Shown here piece by piece: positions 16,076 to 26,148 of a stretch of DNA of 64,000 nt. The stretch's first letter is position 1, and each line of letters starts with the position of its first letter. The position numbers were made by a program, and so were the translations under genes. Origin of the DNA: Sporisorium sorghi (lineage: Eukaryota > Basidiomycota > Ustilaginomycetes > Ustilaginales > Ustilaginaceae); assembly GCA_023212695.1 (NCBI GenBank), contig JALCCG010000021.1, forward strand, positions 1-64,000, in the 5' to 3' direction. Below the pieces are notes generated by a model that saw only the letters and a list, made by a program, of their open reading frames with translations, had not been told where the DNA came from and ran no database searches.

Positions 16076-17367
16076 GCGGTATGACCTCCTTTTAACTTAT
16101 GAATCGCGTGGATAAATACGTCTGGTTTGCCGAATCCGCCTGCCTTGGTGATGACATACAGGTCGTCAACGCTTAAAAATTTCGAGATCGGCACGCCAAT
16201 CTCAAGCTCGTCCAACAATTCAAAGCCGCTAATCTTCCATTTCATGCAGATCTGCTTGGCGGTATCTCCGCCAGTCATGGATACACCCTGGAAATACCCG
16301 TTCTCCAGCAGCTTGGCGCAGATTTCACCAATGGCGCGCACAATCTCATTGCTGACCTCGGTGTGATTAAGTCCTCTAGTCTCACCAACTGCTCGTGCTT
16401 GTTCAACATCAGACTGCTCTGCGGTTGAGTAGATGACGATGTCCTTGCCTTGCAGTGCCTGGGTCTTCACTTCTTCATACACGCGCTGGATTTCCTCATC
16501 GCGCTCTGCTTGCGCGGATACAGCCTTGTAGGAGCTGAATGGTACCGGATAAACATCGGTTTGTTCAAGCAGCAGTTTAAGCTGTGCGCGGGAATTCTTG
16601 TTCACGCTGCCCACGACGGTAAGGATTGGCCCCTGATTTTGCTTGATGGTGAGCTCGACAGGACGGCTCGAAATATCGTAATGAGAAGGAAGATAGTTGG
16701 CAATGCCTGCAGATCCAGCCCATGCGAAGTCATAGTCCAGTTGTTTGGTTATTCGCAGGATCTGCTCTAAATGCGCTTCTTCCGTGGAGTCCACCAGCAC
16801 ATACGGGATATCCTGTTCTATCCATTCCTTTAACTTATTCTTAATATGGTCCCTGCCAGCGTTCAGATCGCGGACTGAAATCACGCCGACGGCATGTTTG
16901 GTCTGCAATTGAAGCAGGTCCGGCAGATAGGAATGGGTGACCGGTGTCTTGGGATCGTTGGCAATCTCCGTCTCTGCCAGCGGCACGCCATTCAGATAAT
17001 GAGTGCCATCTAGAATGGTGCGATTGTTTTTGGGATAACCCGGGACGATCATCATGAAGTCAGGCTTCACTATGTCGTACAGGGCATCGATCTCGATCCC
17101 GATATTGCCGCGCATGGTGGAGTCCATTTTTTTGAAAATCGTGTCAAACCCGGCATCCGTTAAAAATTGGGCGGCTCGACTTACTCGACGATATGCCTCC
17201 TCTGATGTAATGGAACGACTGTCCGTATCGAAGACAACAGCATCATAGTGATGAATATTATCTTCGTCCATATCGAATAACACACTTGTTTTCAAGCCAT
17301 GACGGGCGAGTTGGACCCCGCTGTCATTGGCACCTGTCAAATCATCTGCGATAATAGCTAATTTCAT
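16072..17367 (-). CDS. Four-carbon acid sugar kinase (DUF1537)
   Basis: The 431-residue protein has the DUF1537 signature IADDLTGANDSG at residues 5-16. The C-terminal nucleotide-binding domain carries MTGGDTAKQI and ends with KAGGFG. Members phosphorylate C4 sugar acids such as D-threonate, D-erythronate or L-threonate at the terminal hydroxyl. Start at ATG 17367 follows AGGAGGTAG at good distance. It is coupled to pdxA2 by a four-base overlap and lies 54 bases after the permease gene. The set kinase plus PdxA2 plus permease is the classic composition of these catabolic units. D-threonate kinase (DtnK) is the likeliest isofunction, but this is inference. Confidence 0.85.
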   Translation of the reverse strand: MKLAIIADDLTGANDSGVQLARHGLKTSVLFDMDEDNIHHYDAVVFDTDSRSITSEEAYRRVSRAAQFLTDAGFDTIFKKMDSTMRGNIGIEIDALYDIVKPDFMMIVPGYPKNNRTILDGTHYLNGVPLAETEIANDPKTPVTHSYLPDLLQLQTKHAVGVISVRDLNAGRDHIKNKLKEWIEQDIPYVLVDSTEEAHLEQILRITKQLDYDFAWAGSAGIANYLPSHYDISSRPVELTIKQNQGPILTVVGSVNKNSRAQLKLLLEQTDVYPVPFSSYKAVSAQAERDEEIQRVYEEVKTQALQGKDIVIYSTAEQSDVEQARAVGETRGLNHTEVSNEIVRAIGEICAKLLENGYFQGVSMTGGDTAKQICMKWKISGFELLDELEIGVPISKFLSVDDLYVITKAGGFGKPDVFIHAIHKLKGGHTA

Positions 17368-17420
17368 GCTGCTACCTCCTCTTAAAAAGCTGATGGATAG
17401 AGGGGTTCTTAAAAAAACCT

Positions 17421-18404
17421 CTATGATGTTGGATTATTGTATTTGGCTACGCCGCCTGATTTCTCCAATCTCTTGGACAGGAAGCCGATAAAGATCGGCA
17501 GCAGGATGGCCGTGGTCACGACACTCGCGGCGATTTGTACAGTTGCAAGTTCAGCGATGGGAGCGAATGAGGCGTTGGCAGCCAAAATTGCAGCCGGCGT
17601 TCCAACTGCGTTACCGGCTGTGGAGCCTTCTGAAGCACCGACAATCGGGTTCCAGCCGATGGCTCTGAAGAGAAGGAATCCAATGCCGCCCGTAATCAAT
17701 ACGGTCATCACCCCAAGCAGGATGCCGCTCAGTCCACCCTGAATGATGGACGAGAAATTGATGCCCATACCCAGCGAGAAAGCGAAGAAAGGAACCAGCT
17801 TGTCACTGCCTTTATGCAGCCAATCGGCCATATCGCGGTCCAGGTTCCCGATCACGACACCGACGAGCAGGGGAAGCAGTACCGCAACAAAAGACATCGG
17901 CGAGAACATGCCGTTGGCAAAACCCATAGCGCCGAAGATCGAGAGGGCCACCATCGTCAAGAACGGTCCGTCGCTTAAAGCAAGGAAAGGATAAGCAGCC
18001 TTGTCATCCTCTTTTCCATATTGTCCGGCTAGCGCTATATACAGTCCGCCGTTGGAATTTGTCATCGCGGCGATAATGGCAAGAGGGGCAAGACCCAGGA
18101 ATAATCCATTGGAATCGGCAAACATAATGGCGATCAATCCTAATAGTGCACCGATAGCCCATTTAAACACCAGCAGTGTGACACCCTTACCAACAGAGGA
18201 CCCTGCCGTTTTAAACGTGATTTGCGTTCCGGCAATCAGCAGGAACAGGGCAATGAGTGTACTCGAGCTGTTCACGAATAAAGCCTCCGTGAAACCGCCG
18301 ATGCGCAAAGCATTAGGTGCGAATGTATTGATGCACGCTCCGACGAGGAGGGGAACAACCATCATACCGCCAGGGATACGATCTAATGTCGCTTTGATTT
18401 TCAT
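17421..18404 (-). CDS. 2-keto-3-deoxygluconate permease family transporter (KdgT-like)
   Basis: The 327-residue, strongly hydrophobic protein begins MKIKATLDRIPGGMMVVPLL, the hallmark opening of KdgT-family permeases. It carries the conserved AAMTNSNGGLYIAL and GASEGSTAGNAVGTPAAI segments. About ten membrane helices are expected. The start follows AAGGAG on the minus strand. KdgT proper imports 2-keto-3-deoxygluconate, but here the permease heads an operon for C4 acid sugar breakdown, so its cargo is probably the kinase's substrate (D-threonate, D-erythronate or a similar acid). Confidence 0.85.
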   Translation of the reverse strand: MKIKATLDRIPGGMMVVPLLVGACINTFAPNALRIGGFTEALFVNSSSTLIALFLLIAGTQITFKTAGSSVGKGVTLLVFKWAIGALLGLIAIMFADSNGLFLGLAPLAIIAAMTNSNGGLYIALAGQYGKEDDKAAYPFLALSDGPFLTMVALSIFGAMGFANGMFSPMSFVAVLLPLLVGVVIGNLDRDMADWLHKGSDKLVPFFAFSLGMGINFSSIIQGGLSGILLGVMTVLITGGIGFLLFRAIGWNPIVGASEGSTAGNAVGTPAAILAANASFAPIAELATVQIAASVVTTAILLPIFIGFLSKRLEKSGGVAKYNNPTS

Positions 18405-18433
18405 AGTATTAGCTCCTTAATGTAATCGTTTTA

Positions 18434-18456
18434 TTGAAGCGCTTGCAGTCATTATA
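18434..18456 (-). promoter_or_regulatory. Promoter and cre-like site of the acid-sugar operon
   Basis: On the minus strand a TATAAT (plus-strand 18451-18456) is followed directly by TGCAAGCGCTTCAA (18447-18434), a 13 of 14 match to TGNAANCGNWNNCA. The overlap with the start-site region suggests catabolite repression by CcpA. Further upstream the 10-mer GCAACATATA occurs twice (18479 and 18530, plus strand), a possible site for the neighbouring PrpR-like regulator. Confidence 0.5.
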
Positions 18457-18566
18457 CTAGTCTATATTGCTTATTTTAGCAACATATAATTTATGTAAAT
18501 ATTAAAATTTTATTTAAATGTTTAAAATTGCAACATATATAACGAAAAAAAGACGCAAACTTAAAT

Positions 18567-20249
18567 TCATTCTTTAAGTTTGCGCCAAAGCGTGGCCCGA
18601 TTAATCCCTAATCGTTCTGCCGCCCTTGATTGATTATTATTTTCCTCACGGAGTACATGTTGAATGATTTCTTTCTCGATCTCTTTTAGGGTTCCTTCAA
18701 GCTGGATAGGGTTTGAGGCAGAATGCCCATCCAGCAGGCGAGATAAGGTTTCGGCTGAAATCACGTAATCCGTCTCGTTCAGGGCCGCTTGCTTGATGAG
18801 CTGTTTTAATTGGCCGATTGTCATAAACGAAGCGGACTGCCGTATCAGCTGCAATGCGTCATCCTTTATTTTTACTGCATTAGTTCCGTATTTTTGATGG
18901 TATCGGCTTAGAAAATGCTGAATGAGCGAAGGGAGGTCATCCAATCGGTCAGACAGGGACGGCATGATGACTGTATTGAGCTGTATATGTCCGGTTCCGG
19001 CTTGGTCAAGCTGCTGTTCACTGAGCATGAATACGCCGATCTGCCTAGGAAGGCAGGCCTGAACGAATGCAGCAAAACGAGGATCAGGTACGCTTTGTTC
19101 GATATGGATGAATTCCACATTGCGAACGTTGGACAACGGAATTTTCTCTAACTGATCCGGGGGGATTTGGGCCATATCGATCTGAAGCAGCAAGCCGCCG
19201 TCCGAGTACAACTGATGAAAATATTGAACAAGGAAGGACTTCCCCGTATCCTTCTCCCCAACCAGATGAATGGGCTCATGGTGCTGATAGAGCGCTTGGA
19301 TATGGTCCAATGCCCTGCGCATAGCGGGGGATTCCGCGACAACAGGTTCGGCTAGTGCTTCTTGATATGCCTTTACGCCTGTCTGCGCAAATGCATAAGG
19401 CTGTTCTTTTTCCAGCGTGTATACTTTATAACTTATATGATTCAAGGTTGTTTCATAAGCTGTGACCGCCAACTGGAAATCATCGACCATGAACATATTC
19501 TGAATTTTGGATTTGTGGAATTCCAGGCTGGTATTAGTCAGAAAAATATGATGGTCCGTCAAAGGGCTGTGGTCAAAATCCGTCAATCGCTCAAATATGA
19601 CCTCATTCCGATCGTTCAGAATAACGAGATTGGGATGCTCCAGTGTAACGAGATCGTTCAGTATCATGGAAACGACGTTGCTTTTGCTGAGATAGCGATA
19701 GATAAGCTGGGCATCCTCCAGAGCTCTTATGATCGATTCTTTGCCTGAATGGATTAACAAGCCCTTTAAGCCGTATGCCTGGGCTGTATTCACGGTGATG
19801 ACATCGCCGACAATCTGGCGGTAGCCGTCAGACTTCAGCTCCAGCAGTAATCTGGCAACGTCTTCGGAGCTATGGATGGTGTATACCTTTAATGGCAAAT
19901 CCATCAGCTCAATAATCGATTGTGCGCCGGAAGTAATATTGGAAAAGCCCACGATGGCTGTTTTTCCGTTAAACTGACTCGCCAGCGTGAGAGAACGGAT
20001 CATGTCGTATCCCGACAGGTGGATGTCAATGACGGGAATCGTGACGGCGTCCTTGATGCGCTGCGCCGTTCCGCCGCGGCTGATAATGACTTCGGCTCCG
20101 TTTTTCTCAGCATGGGCTGCCAGCTCAGCCCCTTTCATCAAATCGCCGACCGCATACTGAATGTCTAGTTCGGGAAAATGGGGAATACACTCTTGTATTA
20201 CGGGAATCATCGCTTCATATGGAGCAATCATATGGACATGTATACTCAT
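18567..20249 (-). CDS. PrpR-N/AAA+/Fis-type regulator lacking the sigma-54 GAFTGA loop
   Basis: The 560-residue protein starts behind GGCAGGAT. Residues 1-190 match the PrpR N-terminal ligand domain (ISRGGTAQRIKDAVTIPVIDI and IVGDVITVNTAQ). A PAS-like region follows (about 200-270). An AAA+ domain begins with a modified Walker A (VGEKDTGKSFLVQYF, near residue 333). Between Walker A and the weak Walker B (VEFIHIEQ) there is no room for, and no trace of, GAFTGA, the loop that contacts sigma-54. The C-terminus is a Fis-type HTH (RAAERLGINRATLWRKLK). I infer a regulator that senses an acid or phosphorylated acid and acts without sigma-54. Its position next to the permease-kinase-PdxA2 operon makes that operon the probable target. 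Confidence 0.75.
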   Translation of the reverse strand: MSIHVHMIAPYEAMIPVIQECIPHFPELDIQYAVGDLMKGAELAAHAEKNGAEVIISRGGTAQRIKDAVTIPVIDIHLSGYDMIRSLTLASQFNGKTAIVGFSNITSGAQSIIELMDLPLKVYTIHSSEDVARLLLELKSDGYRQIVGDVITVNTAQAYGLKGLLIHSGKESIIRALEDAQLIYRYLSKSNVVSMILNDLVTLEHPNLVILNDRNEVIFERLTDFDHSPLTDHHIFLTNTSLEFHKSKIQNMFMVDDFQLAVTAYETTLNHISYKVYTLEKEQPYAFAQTGVKAYQEALAEPVVAESPAMRRALDHIQALYQHHEPIHLVGEKDTGKSFLVQYFHQLYSDGGLLLQIDMAQIPPDQLEKIPLSNVRNVEFIHIEQSVPDPRFAAFVQACLPRQIGVFMLSEQQLDQAGTGHIQLNTVIMPSLSDRLDDLPSLIQHFLSRYHQKYGTNAVKIKDDALQLIRQSASFMTIGQLKQLIKQAALNETDYVISAETLSRLLDGHSASNPIQLEGTLKEIEKEIIQHVLREENNNQSRAAERLGINRATLWRKLKE

Positions 20250-20502
20250 ATTTATCCTGCCTTTTTGTATAAATCAATTGGCCGTGTACCTCGTTCTTGC
20301 GAGATGCAGGCGCGTACCTCCATTATAGCCAACTTATATCGGAATCGCACCCTGCAAGCATGGCGAATCTCCGCTGCTGGATATTGAACCTGTATGTTCA
20401 TTACCCCACATGAAGTCGCGGATGGGAATTTTTGTTCTTTTGCTTCGTGCTGGAATCTATTCTATAATAATAGGCTAATATAAACAGCGGTAGGAGGAAC
20501 CA

Positions 20503-21756
20503 ATGGATTTTATCAAAAATCAACTAGACGGATATGGCATGAGTGAACAGACCATTGTGTATCTTTCGAGTATGATCATGGTCTTATTTATCGCATTGAT
20601 CTCAATTCTGGCAAATATCATAACTAAAAAAATCGTACTGAAGACGATTATACATATCGTCAACAGCAATCGCTACACATGGGACAACATCATTGTGGAG
20701 AAAAAGGTGTTCCACAAGCTGTCGCATCTGGTGCCGGCCATCATCATCTATTTCTCGGCATCCATCTTTCCCTCGTACCAGGTTCTGATTGAAAAAGCGG
20801 CCATGACGTATATGATTATCGTAACCATCATGGTATTTAATGCGCTGCTCAACGCCTTTGACGCGATTTATCGTTCGTTTGAAATCTCCAAGATCAGACC
20901 GATCAAGGGATACATTCAGGTGGCGAACATCATTCTGTTCATCATCGGCGGCATTGTGGTGATCTCGAACCTGATCGGTCAGAATCCGTTGATCATTCTC
21001 AGTGGGCTGGGTGCCTTATCGGCTGTTCTGATGCTGGTCTTCAAGGATTCCATACTAGGTCTGGTAGCAGGCATTCAGCTATCATCGAATGATATGGTAC
21101 GCGTAGGCGACTGGATTGAAATGCCCAAATATAATGCGGACGGTGACGTCATCGACATTACCTTGAACACCGTAAAGGTGATGAATTTCGATAAAACGAT
21201 CACGATGATTCCGAGCTATGCCCTCATCTCGGACTCGTTCAAGAATTGGAGAGGCATGCAGGTATCCGGCGGCAGAAGGATTAAGCGCAGCTTCTACATT
21301 GATACGAGCAGCATAAGCTTTTGTACTCAGGACATGATTGAGGAATTTCAGAAGATTCACTACCTTAGCGATTATGTCACGACCAGATTAAATGAAATTA
21401 ACGCATATAACATGGAGCATCAGATTAATACGGATAGCAAAGTGAACGGCAGACAGCTTACGAATGTAGGTGTGTTCAGAGAATATATCCATCAATATCT
21501 AAGAAATCATCCGAAAATTCATAAGGATATGACGCTGATTGTCAGACAGCTGGCGCCGGGAGATAATGGACTGCCACTGGAAATCTACACTTTCACCAAT
21601 GATATCAACTGGGCAGTGTATGAATCGATTCAGGCCGATATTTTTGATCATATTTTTGCCGTCGCCCCGACATTCGGGCTTCGTGCCTTCCAGAATCCGA
21701 CGGGCCATGATATAGTCCAACTGAAAGAAAGTCCAGAGTATTCGCGAGGATATTGA
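20503..21756 (+). CDS. Mechanosensitive ion channel, MscS family (YbdG-like)
   Basis: The 417-residue inner membrane protein starts behind TAGGAGGAA (20490-20498). Four to five hydrophobic helices occupy residues 15-190. The pore helix with the GLGALSAVLMLVFKDSILGLVAGIQL pattern is followed by the beta domain (VRVGDWIEM). A long C-terminal part (QLAPGDNGLPLEIYTFTND, then VYESIQADIFDHIFAV) is characteristic of the YbdG/Ynai-type branch. It should open under membrane tension to release solutes. The last codons look shifted: another frame past 21730 reads SIREDIEIPKPR, and the relic at 6790-6910 keeps an equivalent KARNIHEDIEI in frame. A one-base frameshift may have altered the last dozen residues. 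Confidence 0.85.
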   Translation: MDFIKNQLDGYGMSEQTIVYLSSMIMVLFIALISILANIITKKIVLKTIIHIVNSNRYTWDNIIVEKKVFHKLSHLVPAIIIYFSASIFPSYQVLIEKAAMTYMIIVTIMVFNALLNAFDAIYRSFEISKIRPIKGYIQVANIILFIIGGIVVISNLIGQNPLIILSGLGALSAVLMLVFKDSILGLVAGIQLSSNDMVRVGDWIEMPKYNADGDVIDITLNTVKVMNFDKTITMIPSYALISDSFKNWRGMQVSGGRRIKRSFYIDTSSISFCTQDMIEEFQKIHYLSDYVTTRLNEINAYNMEHQINTDSKVNGRQLTNVGVFREYIHQYLRNHPKIHKDMTLIVRQLAPGDNGLPLEIYTFTNDINWAVYESIQADIFDHIFAVAPTFGLRAFQNPTGHDIVQLKESPEYSRGY

Positions 21757-21835
21757 GATACCAAAACCAAGATCGCAGATCGTCAAAGAGACATGTAAGC
21801 TTTAGGATAACGGTTTGCATTGTGTGCTGAAAATA

Positions 21836-21870
21836 CAGCAGACGCCAGTCATCGACTGGCGTCTGCTTCT
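21836..21870. terminator. Bidirectional terminator
   Basis: AGCAGACGCCAGTC and GACTGGCGTCTGCT form a perfect 14-bp stem with loop ATC. It separates the converging MscS and xylanase genes. Confidence 0.85.
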
Positions 21871-21894
21871 GTTTATGAAGGTTCTATCGCTGCA

Positions 21895-24800
21895 TTACAG
21901 GTTCCAAATCCGGTGCAAAATCACCGCCGCTTCCGCGCGGGTGAGCGAGTCATGCGGAGCGATCTTGCCGTTCTTGCCGTTTACGATTCCGGACTTCACT
22001 AAGGTCGCAACGCTGTCCATGGCATAGCTGGAGATGCTTGCTGCATCCAGATACCCGTCCAAGCTTCCGCTGCCCTCGGCTTTCTTGCCGGCTGCAGACA
22101 ATGCCCGTGCTGCCATCGACATCATATCTTGCCGGGAAATGGGGCTGTTTGGTCTGAAGGTCTGGTCCTTGAATCCATTCACGAGGCCAAGGGAAAGCGC
22201 AGTGTCTATGGCGTCTCTGTAATAAGCGCTTGGCTCGATATCGTTAAAGGCAGCCGCAGGGTTTCCGCTGCTCTGCAATTCCAGAGCCCGAACCAACAGC
22301 GCTGCAAAGTCAGCTCTCGTGATAAAGGTCTCCGGGGAGAAGCTGCTCGCAGTTGTACCCTTGATGACATCGCGTGCCGCCATGTGCATAATGGCATCCT
22401 TCGCCCAAGGGACGCTTGCCAGATCTCCGAACGCGTGGGACACATAGGCTACTGCGAAGGTGCTAAAATGGGTTGTATGGAAAATAGCCCTGCCAGATCC
22501 CGCATCATATCGGCTATTTGGAATAGGATGAACCTTGCCATTGCCATCGATATACCACACCACGATGTGATCGGAATGAATCCGTTCCGTCACAGCCGGC
22601 GCGTAAGGAATTTCTACTGTTACGGGTGCCTTGGGATTGTTCCAGTCGATGACATGGCCGCCTGCCAGCAGTTCCAGCTGGATCACCGGACGGGTGCCAA
22701 CCCGTTCTCTGTCCGCTGCGCTCATTGGGGCTATAGAGGCTGTGCCGATGCGAACGGACACGGGCTCAGCGAGATCCGCTGTACTCGAAAGCAAGTTGCT
22801 TGGAATATGAAGGACCGCGTGTTCGGTCTTCAGCAATAGCTCAAAGGCTTCCTGACCCTTCAAGCTTTGGCTAGGCAGCTGTATGTCGTATGAATCGACA
22901 TCGTTCTGTTGGGTCACCTCAACAATAATCTGTTTCTTGCCGTTGACCATTTGAGCAGCTTGCTCAAGTGCTTTCTTCAGGAGGTCACTGGAAATGACAG
23001 CCACTGCGCGTCCGCCTATGACCTTCACTTCCGCCTTGATGGTTACTACGCCATTTTCGCTCACAGAGATGCCGGATGGGCTGCCGGCACCATTGCTGCT
23101 ATGACTGCTGCTGCCGCCACTGTTATTCTGACCACCGCTGCTGCCGTCCCCGCTGCCGGGGCCATTCCCGCCTGGACTTCCGGGTTTGCCGGTAAGGGTC
23201 AGCACGCCGAATATGGATGGATCCTGATAACCGTTGCCGGTTGTATCATTCCAGGCAGCTACACTTTGGCGAGCGCCGCTCTTGGCGTCGTTGATTTGCG
23301 AGTCGAAGCCGATTTTGACTCCGTTTGCCGGAGTGATCGCTTTGAGCGGAATCTTCGCTTCCACGGTATAGTTGGTGCCTGATACCTGCGTTGCCGATAC
23401 GAAGCCTTCGACGATTTTCAGTGGGCTGAATGAAGTTTCGTTGTCGAAGTTGATTCGGTACTGCCCGTCGTCATCTTGGTAAAATGTCGTTTTTGCATTG
23501 TTTTGGTCCACGAAGATTTCGACGGAGTCCTGCTCCCAGACGTTGGTGCTGGATTTATCCAGCTGCGCGTCGCTAACCTGAATCAGTACGTACAGATTGT
23601 GTTCATCCCAGAGCGCTTTTGCCACGCCGGTCGCACCTTGCCAAGCCATCTGATACCGATTGATCGGCATGGCGGGAGCCTGATTCCACAGGGCATCGAT
23701 GGTCCCGTCGATGGTAGGTGTACCATACGCCGCACTGGATTGGTTGACATTCTCCGAGCCGGGCTGATGTTCTTCGATAAAGGTGTCAGGATCAATGACG
23801 CCGTAGTAGGCAGGCTTGGCCTTAAGGTTCTTATCAAATAACAATGGATTGGATGAAGCCCGCCAGCTTGTGCTGTCGTCCATCCCCCAGAAGGTCACGC
23901 GGCTGATGCTGTCCGCATGGTCCCGGAAGATCTTCATCAATTGGGCGTATAAATAGCCCTGTTTATTCGCAAGCGGCTCGGGAAGCTGGTAGTCGCTTCC
24001 TGCGGTGATGTCCAGCTCGCTGATGGTAACCTCTACACCCAGGGAGATAAACTTCTCCAGGGACCGCTTTACATTTTCCGGATTTGTGTTGATGTTGTAG
24101 TGCCCTTGCATGCCGACACCGTCAACCAGCAATTTGCCTGGGTGAGTTTCTGCATATTTGTCGTTCATGGATTTTACCATGTTGTAAATGGCAGTAGCTT
24201 TGTTCTGGTTATCTTCGTTGTAATCGTTGTAATGAAGCTTGATATCCCACTCGGGATGATCATCCAGCACTTCCCTAGCCGCAAGGAAGGCCTGCTCGAC
24301 ATAGTCCGGTCCAATGGCTTGATACCACGGGGATTGGCGGAGCGAAGCTTCCCAATCGGCCGGATTTGGCGGATTGTCGTTCATTGCTTCATTGACGACA
24401 TCCCAGGAGATGACCTTGTCGCCAAAATGCTCCATGACGGTGCGGATATGCGTCCGCAAATTCTCAAGTGCTTCATCGCGGCTTAACGGCACAGAGTTTC
24501 CTTGTCCGTCCTGCGCCGTATTCATCCACGCCGGTGATTGCTGGTGCCAGACAAGCACGTGTCCGTGCATCTGCATATTTTCTGCCAGGACTTTATCGAC
24601 CATGGCGTCCGCTGAGCTAAACGTAAAATTGCCTCTTGTCGGCTGCATCGCATCCGGCTTCATCGCGTTGCCTGCCGTGGCGACATTGTGGTGCATGGAT
24701 AACAGCTCAAGTCGCACACCTTCCAGATCCTCCGCCGTGATGGCATTGCCGATCAGGAATTCGTTCTGATACGCCTGCTTGATGGGAATCAAGTCCTTCT

Positions 24801-25881
24801 CGATTTCGACGGGGCCCGCGCTTGTTGCTGTAAAGCTGATGTCGTCGATATAAAAGGATGCAGACCCGTTATTCGAGCTTTCTACATAGATGGTTAAGTA
24901 TTCGTCCCCCACACTGTTATAACGGTAAGTTCCTTCAAATTGAACCCATCCGTCGCTGGTACTGATCGTTTTGGGTGCCAGAGTTACATAATTCGCACTG
25001 CTTCCAGAGCCAACCTGGGTGGACAGCTGAAGCTGTGAGCTGGCGGGCTCAATCAATTTGACCCATGCTGATATTTTATATTCGCTGCCCTTATCTACGT
25101 ATTTCTCTACTCGCAATGAAGGGCCATGCCATGAGGTTGTCCGGCCTTCGACTTTCAAAGCGTACGAGCCGCCCTCCGTATGGTTGGCTTCCTCTGTTAC
25201 GGTCAGCGTTTCGGTGCCTGCCCTGCCTTCAAAGCCGCCTGTCGTTTGGTTTTCAAAGTCGATGGTGGTGAAAGGCAGGGCGGGGTCTCTCGGTAATTCC
25301 TCCTCACCGCCGCCGGGAGTCACTTTCTTGGTAATGCGTACATCTCCGAGGTAAAACGGAACGGCCTTCCCTTCATCGTTGGATTGAATCCGCAGGGCTG
25401 AATCCGTCCCGGTATTCACCGTAAATTCCTTGCTAAGCACGGCAGCGCTTCCGGCTGTAAAATCCTTGCCGTCCAGCCAGCCGTAGCTGTTTACCGTTTG
25501 CAAAAACGCTTGTGCGCCGCTTGGCACGATCACGTCTGCGTCCACGTAGACGGATGCGGTTACCGTATACGTCTCGCCATTCTTCAAGCCGATGTCGGCA
25601 TATTTGAAGTCAACGGCATCCCAGTTGTTTGCTCTATTGCTCACATACAGAGCCCCGCCGTCATCATTCCCTTCAAACGCTTTGTCGGCAACGTGCGTTA
25701 AGCTGGCACTGCCAGATTGCACGGCTTTTCCAACTCCGGTCTCAAAGCTTTCATGATATACGGTCTCGATATTTGGTGATGCCTGTGCATCCGCGTTTAC
25801 GTCCGAAGCATACCAGCCTGAAGGTATGAGCAAAGCTGCCGCGGTCATCATCGAGATGACTTGTTGGGTCCATTTATTCAT
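21895..25881 (-). CDS. Cell-surface multimodular endo-1,4-beta-xylanase (CBM-CBM-GH10-CBM9-SLH)
   Basis: The 1328-residue protein begins with a signal peptide ([20 protein letters not shown]). Two carbohydrate-binding modules of the CBM4/9/22 type follow (about 40-190 and 205-350). The GH10 catalytic domain (about 365-690) has acid/base Glu near 496 in [10 protein letters not shown] and nucleophile Glu near 621 in [13 protein letters not shown]9 domain (about 715-890) ends in FGVLTLTG. A Gly/Ser-rich linker (about 893-925) leads to a beta-rich region and three SLH domains (about 1145-1328). It cleaves internal xylan bonds while anchored on the cell surface. It starts behind GGGAGG, and a cre box lies 36-49 bases upstream. 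This modular order is known for Paenibacillus and Clostridium surface xylanases. Confidence 0.92.
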   Translation of the reverse strand: MNKWTQQVISMMTAAALLIPSGWYASDVNADAQASPNIETVYHESFETGVGKAVQSGSASLTHVADKAFEGNDDGGALYVSNRANNWDAVDFKYADIGLKNGETYTVTASVYVDADVIVPSGAQAFLQTVNSYGWLDGKDFTAGSAAVLSKEFTVNTGTDSALRIQSNDEGKAVPFYLGDVRITKKVTPGGGEEELPRDPALPFTTIDFENQTTGGFEGRAGTETLTVTEEANHTEGGSYALKVEGRTTSWHGPSLRVEKYVDKGSEYKISAWVKLIEPASSQLQLSTQVGSGSSANYVTLAPKTISTSDGWVQFEGTYRYNSVGDEYLTIYVESSNNGSASFYIDDISFTATSAGPVEIEKDLIPIKQAYQNEFLIGNAITAEDLEGVRLELLSMHHNVATAGNAMKPDAMQPTRGNFTFSSADAMVDKVLAENMQMHGHVLVWHQQSPAWMNTAQDGQGNSVPLSRDEALENLRTHIRTVMEHFGDKVISWDVVNEAMNDNPPNPADWEASLRQSPWYQAIGPDYVEQAFLAAREVLDDHPEWDIKLHYNDYNEDNQNKATAIYNMVKSMNDKYAETHPGKLLVDGVGMQGHYNINTNPENVKRSLEKFISLGVEVTISELDITAGSDYQLPEPLANKQGYLYAQLMKIFRDHADSISRVTFWGMDDSTSWRASSNPLLFDKNLKAKPAYYGVIDPDTFIEEHQPGSENVNQSSAAYGTPTIDGTIDALWNQAPAMPINRYQMAWQGATGVAKALWDEHNLYVLIQVSDAQLDKSSTNVWEQDSVEIFVDQNNAKTTFYQDDDGQYRINFDNETSFSPLKIVEGFVSATQVSGTNYTVEAKIPLKAITPANGVKIGFDSQINDAKSGARQSVAAWNDTTGNGYQDPSIFGVLTLTGKPGSPGGNGPGSGDGSSGGQNNSGGSSSHSSNGAGSPSGISVSENGVVTIKAEVKVIGGRAVAVISSDLLKKALEQAAQMVNGKKQIIVEVTQQNDVDSYDIQLPSQSLKGQEAFELLLKTEHAVLHIPSNLLSSTADLAEPVSVRIGTASIAPMSAADRERVGTRPVIQLELLAGGHVIDWNNPKAPVTVEIPYAPAVTERIHSDHIVVWYIDGNGKVHPIPNSRYDAGSGRAIFHTTHFSTFAVAYVSHAFGDLASVPWAKDAIMHMAARDVIKGTTASSFSPETFITRADFAALLVRALELQSSGNPAAAFNDIEPSAYYRDAIDTALSLGLVNGFKDQTFRPNSPISRQDMMSMAARALSAAGKKAEGSGSLDGYLDAASISSYAMDSVATLVKSGIVNGKNGKIAPHDSLTRAEAAVILHRIWNL

Positions 25882-25916
25882 GTACTGTCCTCCCTTTATC
25901 GTGATGAATGAATTAA

Positions 25917-25930
25917 TTTAAGCGCTTACA
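25917..25930 (-). promoter_or_regulatory. cre box upstream of the xylanase gene
   Basis: The minus strand reads TGTAAGCGCTTAAA, matching the CcpA consensus TGWAANCGNTNWCA at 13 of 14 positions. It lies 36 bases before the start codon, suited to catabolite repression of the xylanase by preferred sugars. Confidence 0.7.
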
Positions 25931-26148
25931 TAAAGTGGTGAGAGACCTCCTTTCCTTTTCCCAATTTTATCATCCGGCAGGAGTGCGAGTCTTATTGTAA
26001 ATTAAAGATGATCCTTTGCTTTTTAAATATCTTTTGCTGCCATTTCCCCGATCCGATTGCCACACAGACCGGATATGATATACAGTAGGACCAAGTACCT
26101 GCTCACGATTCGTGAGCTCTCCAAATAAGCTGAATATGGGAGATTGGA

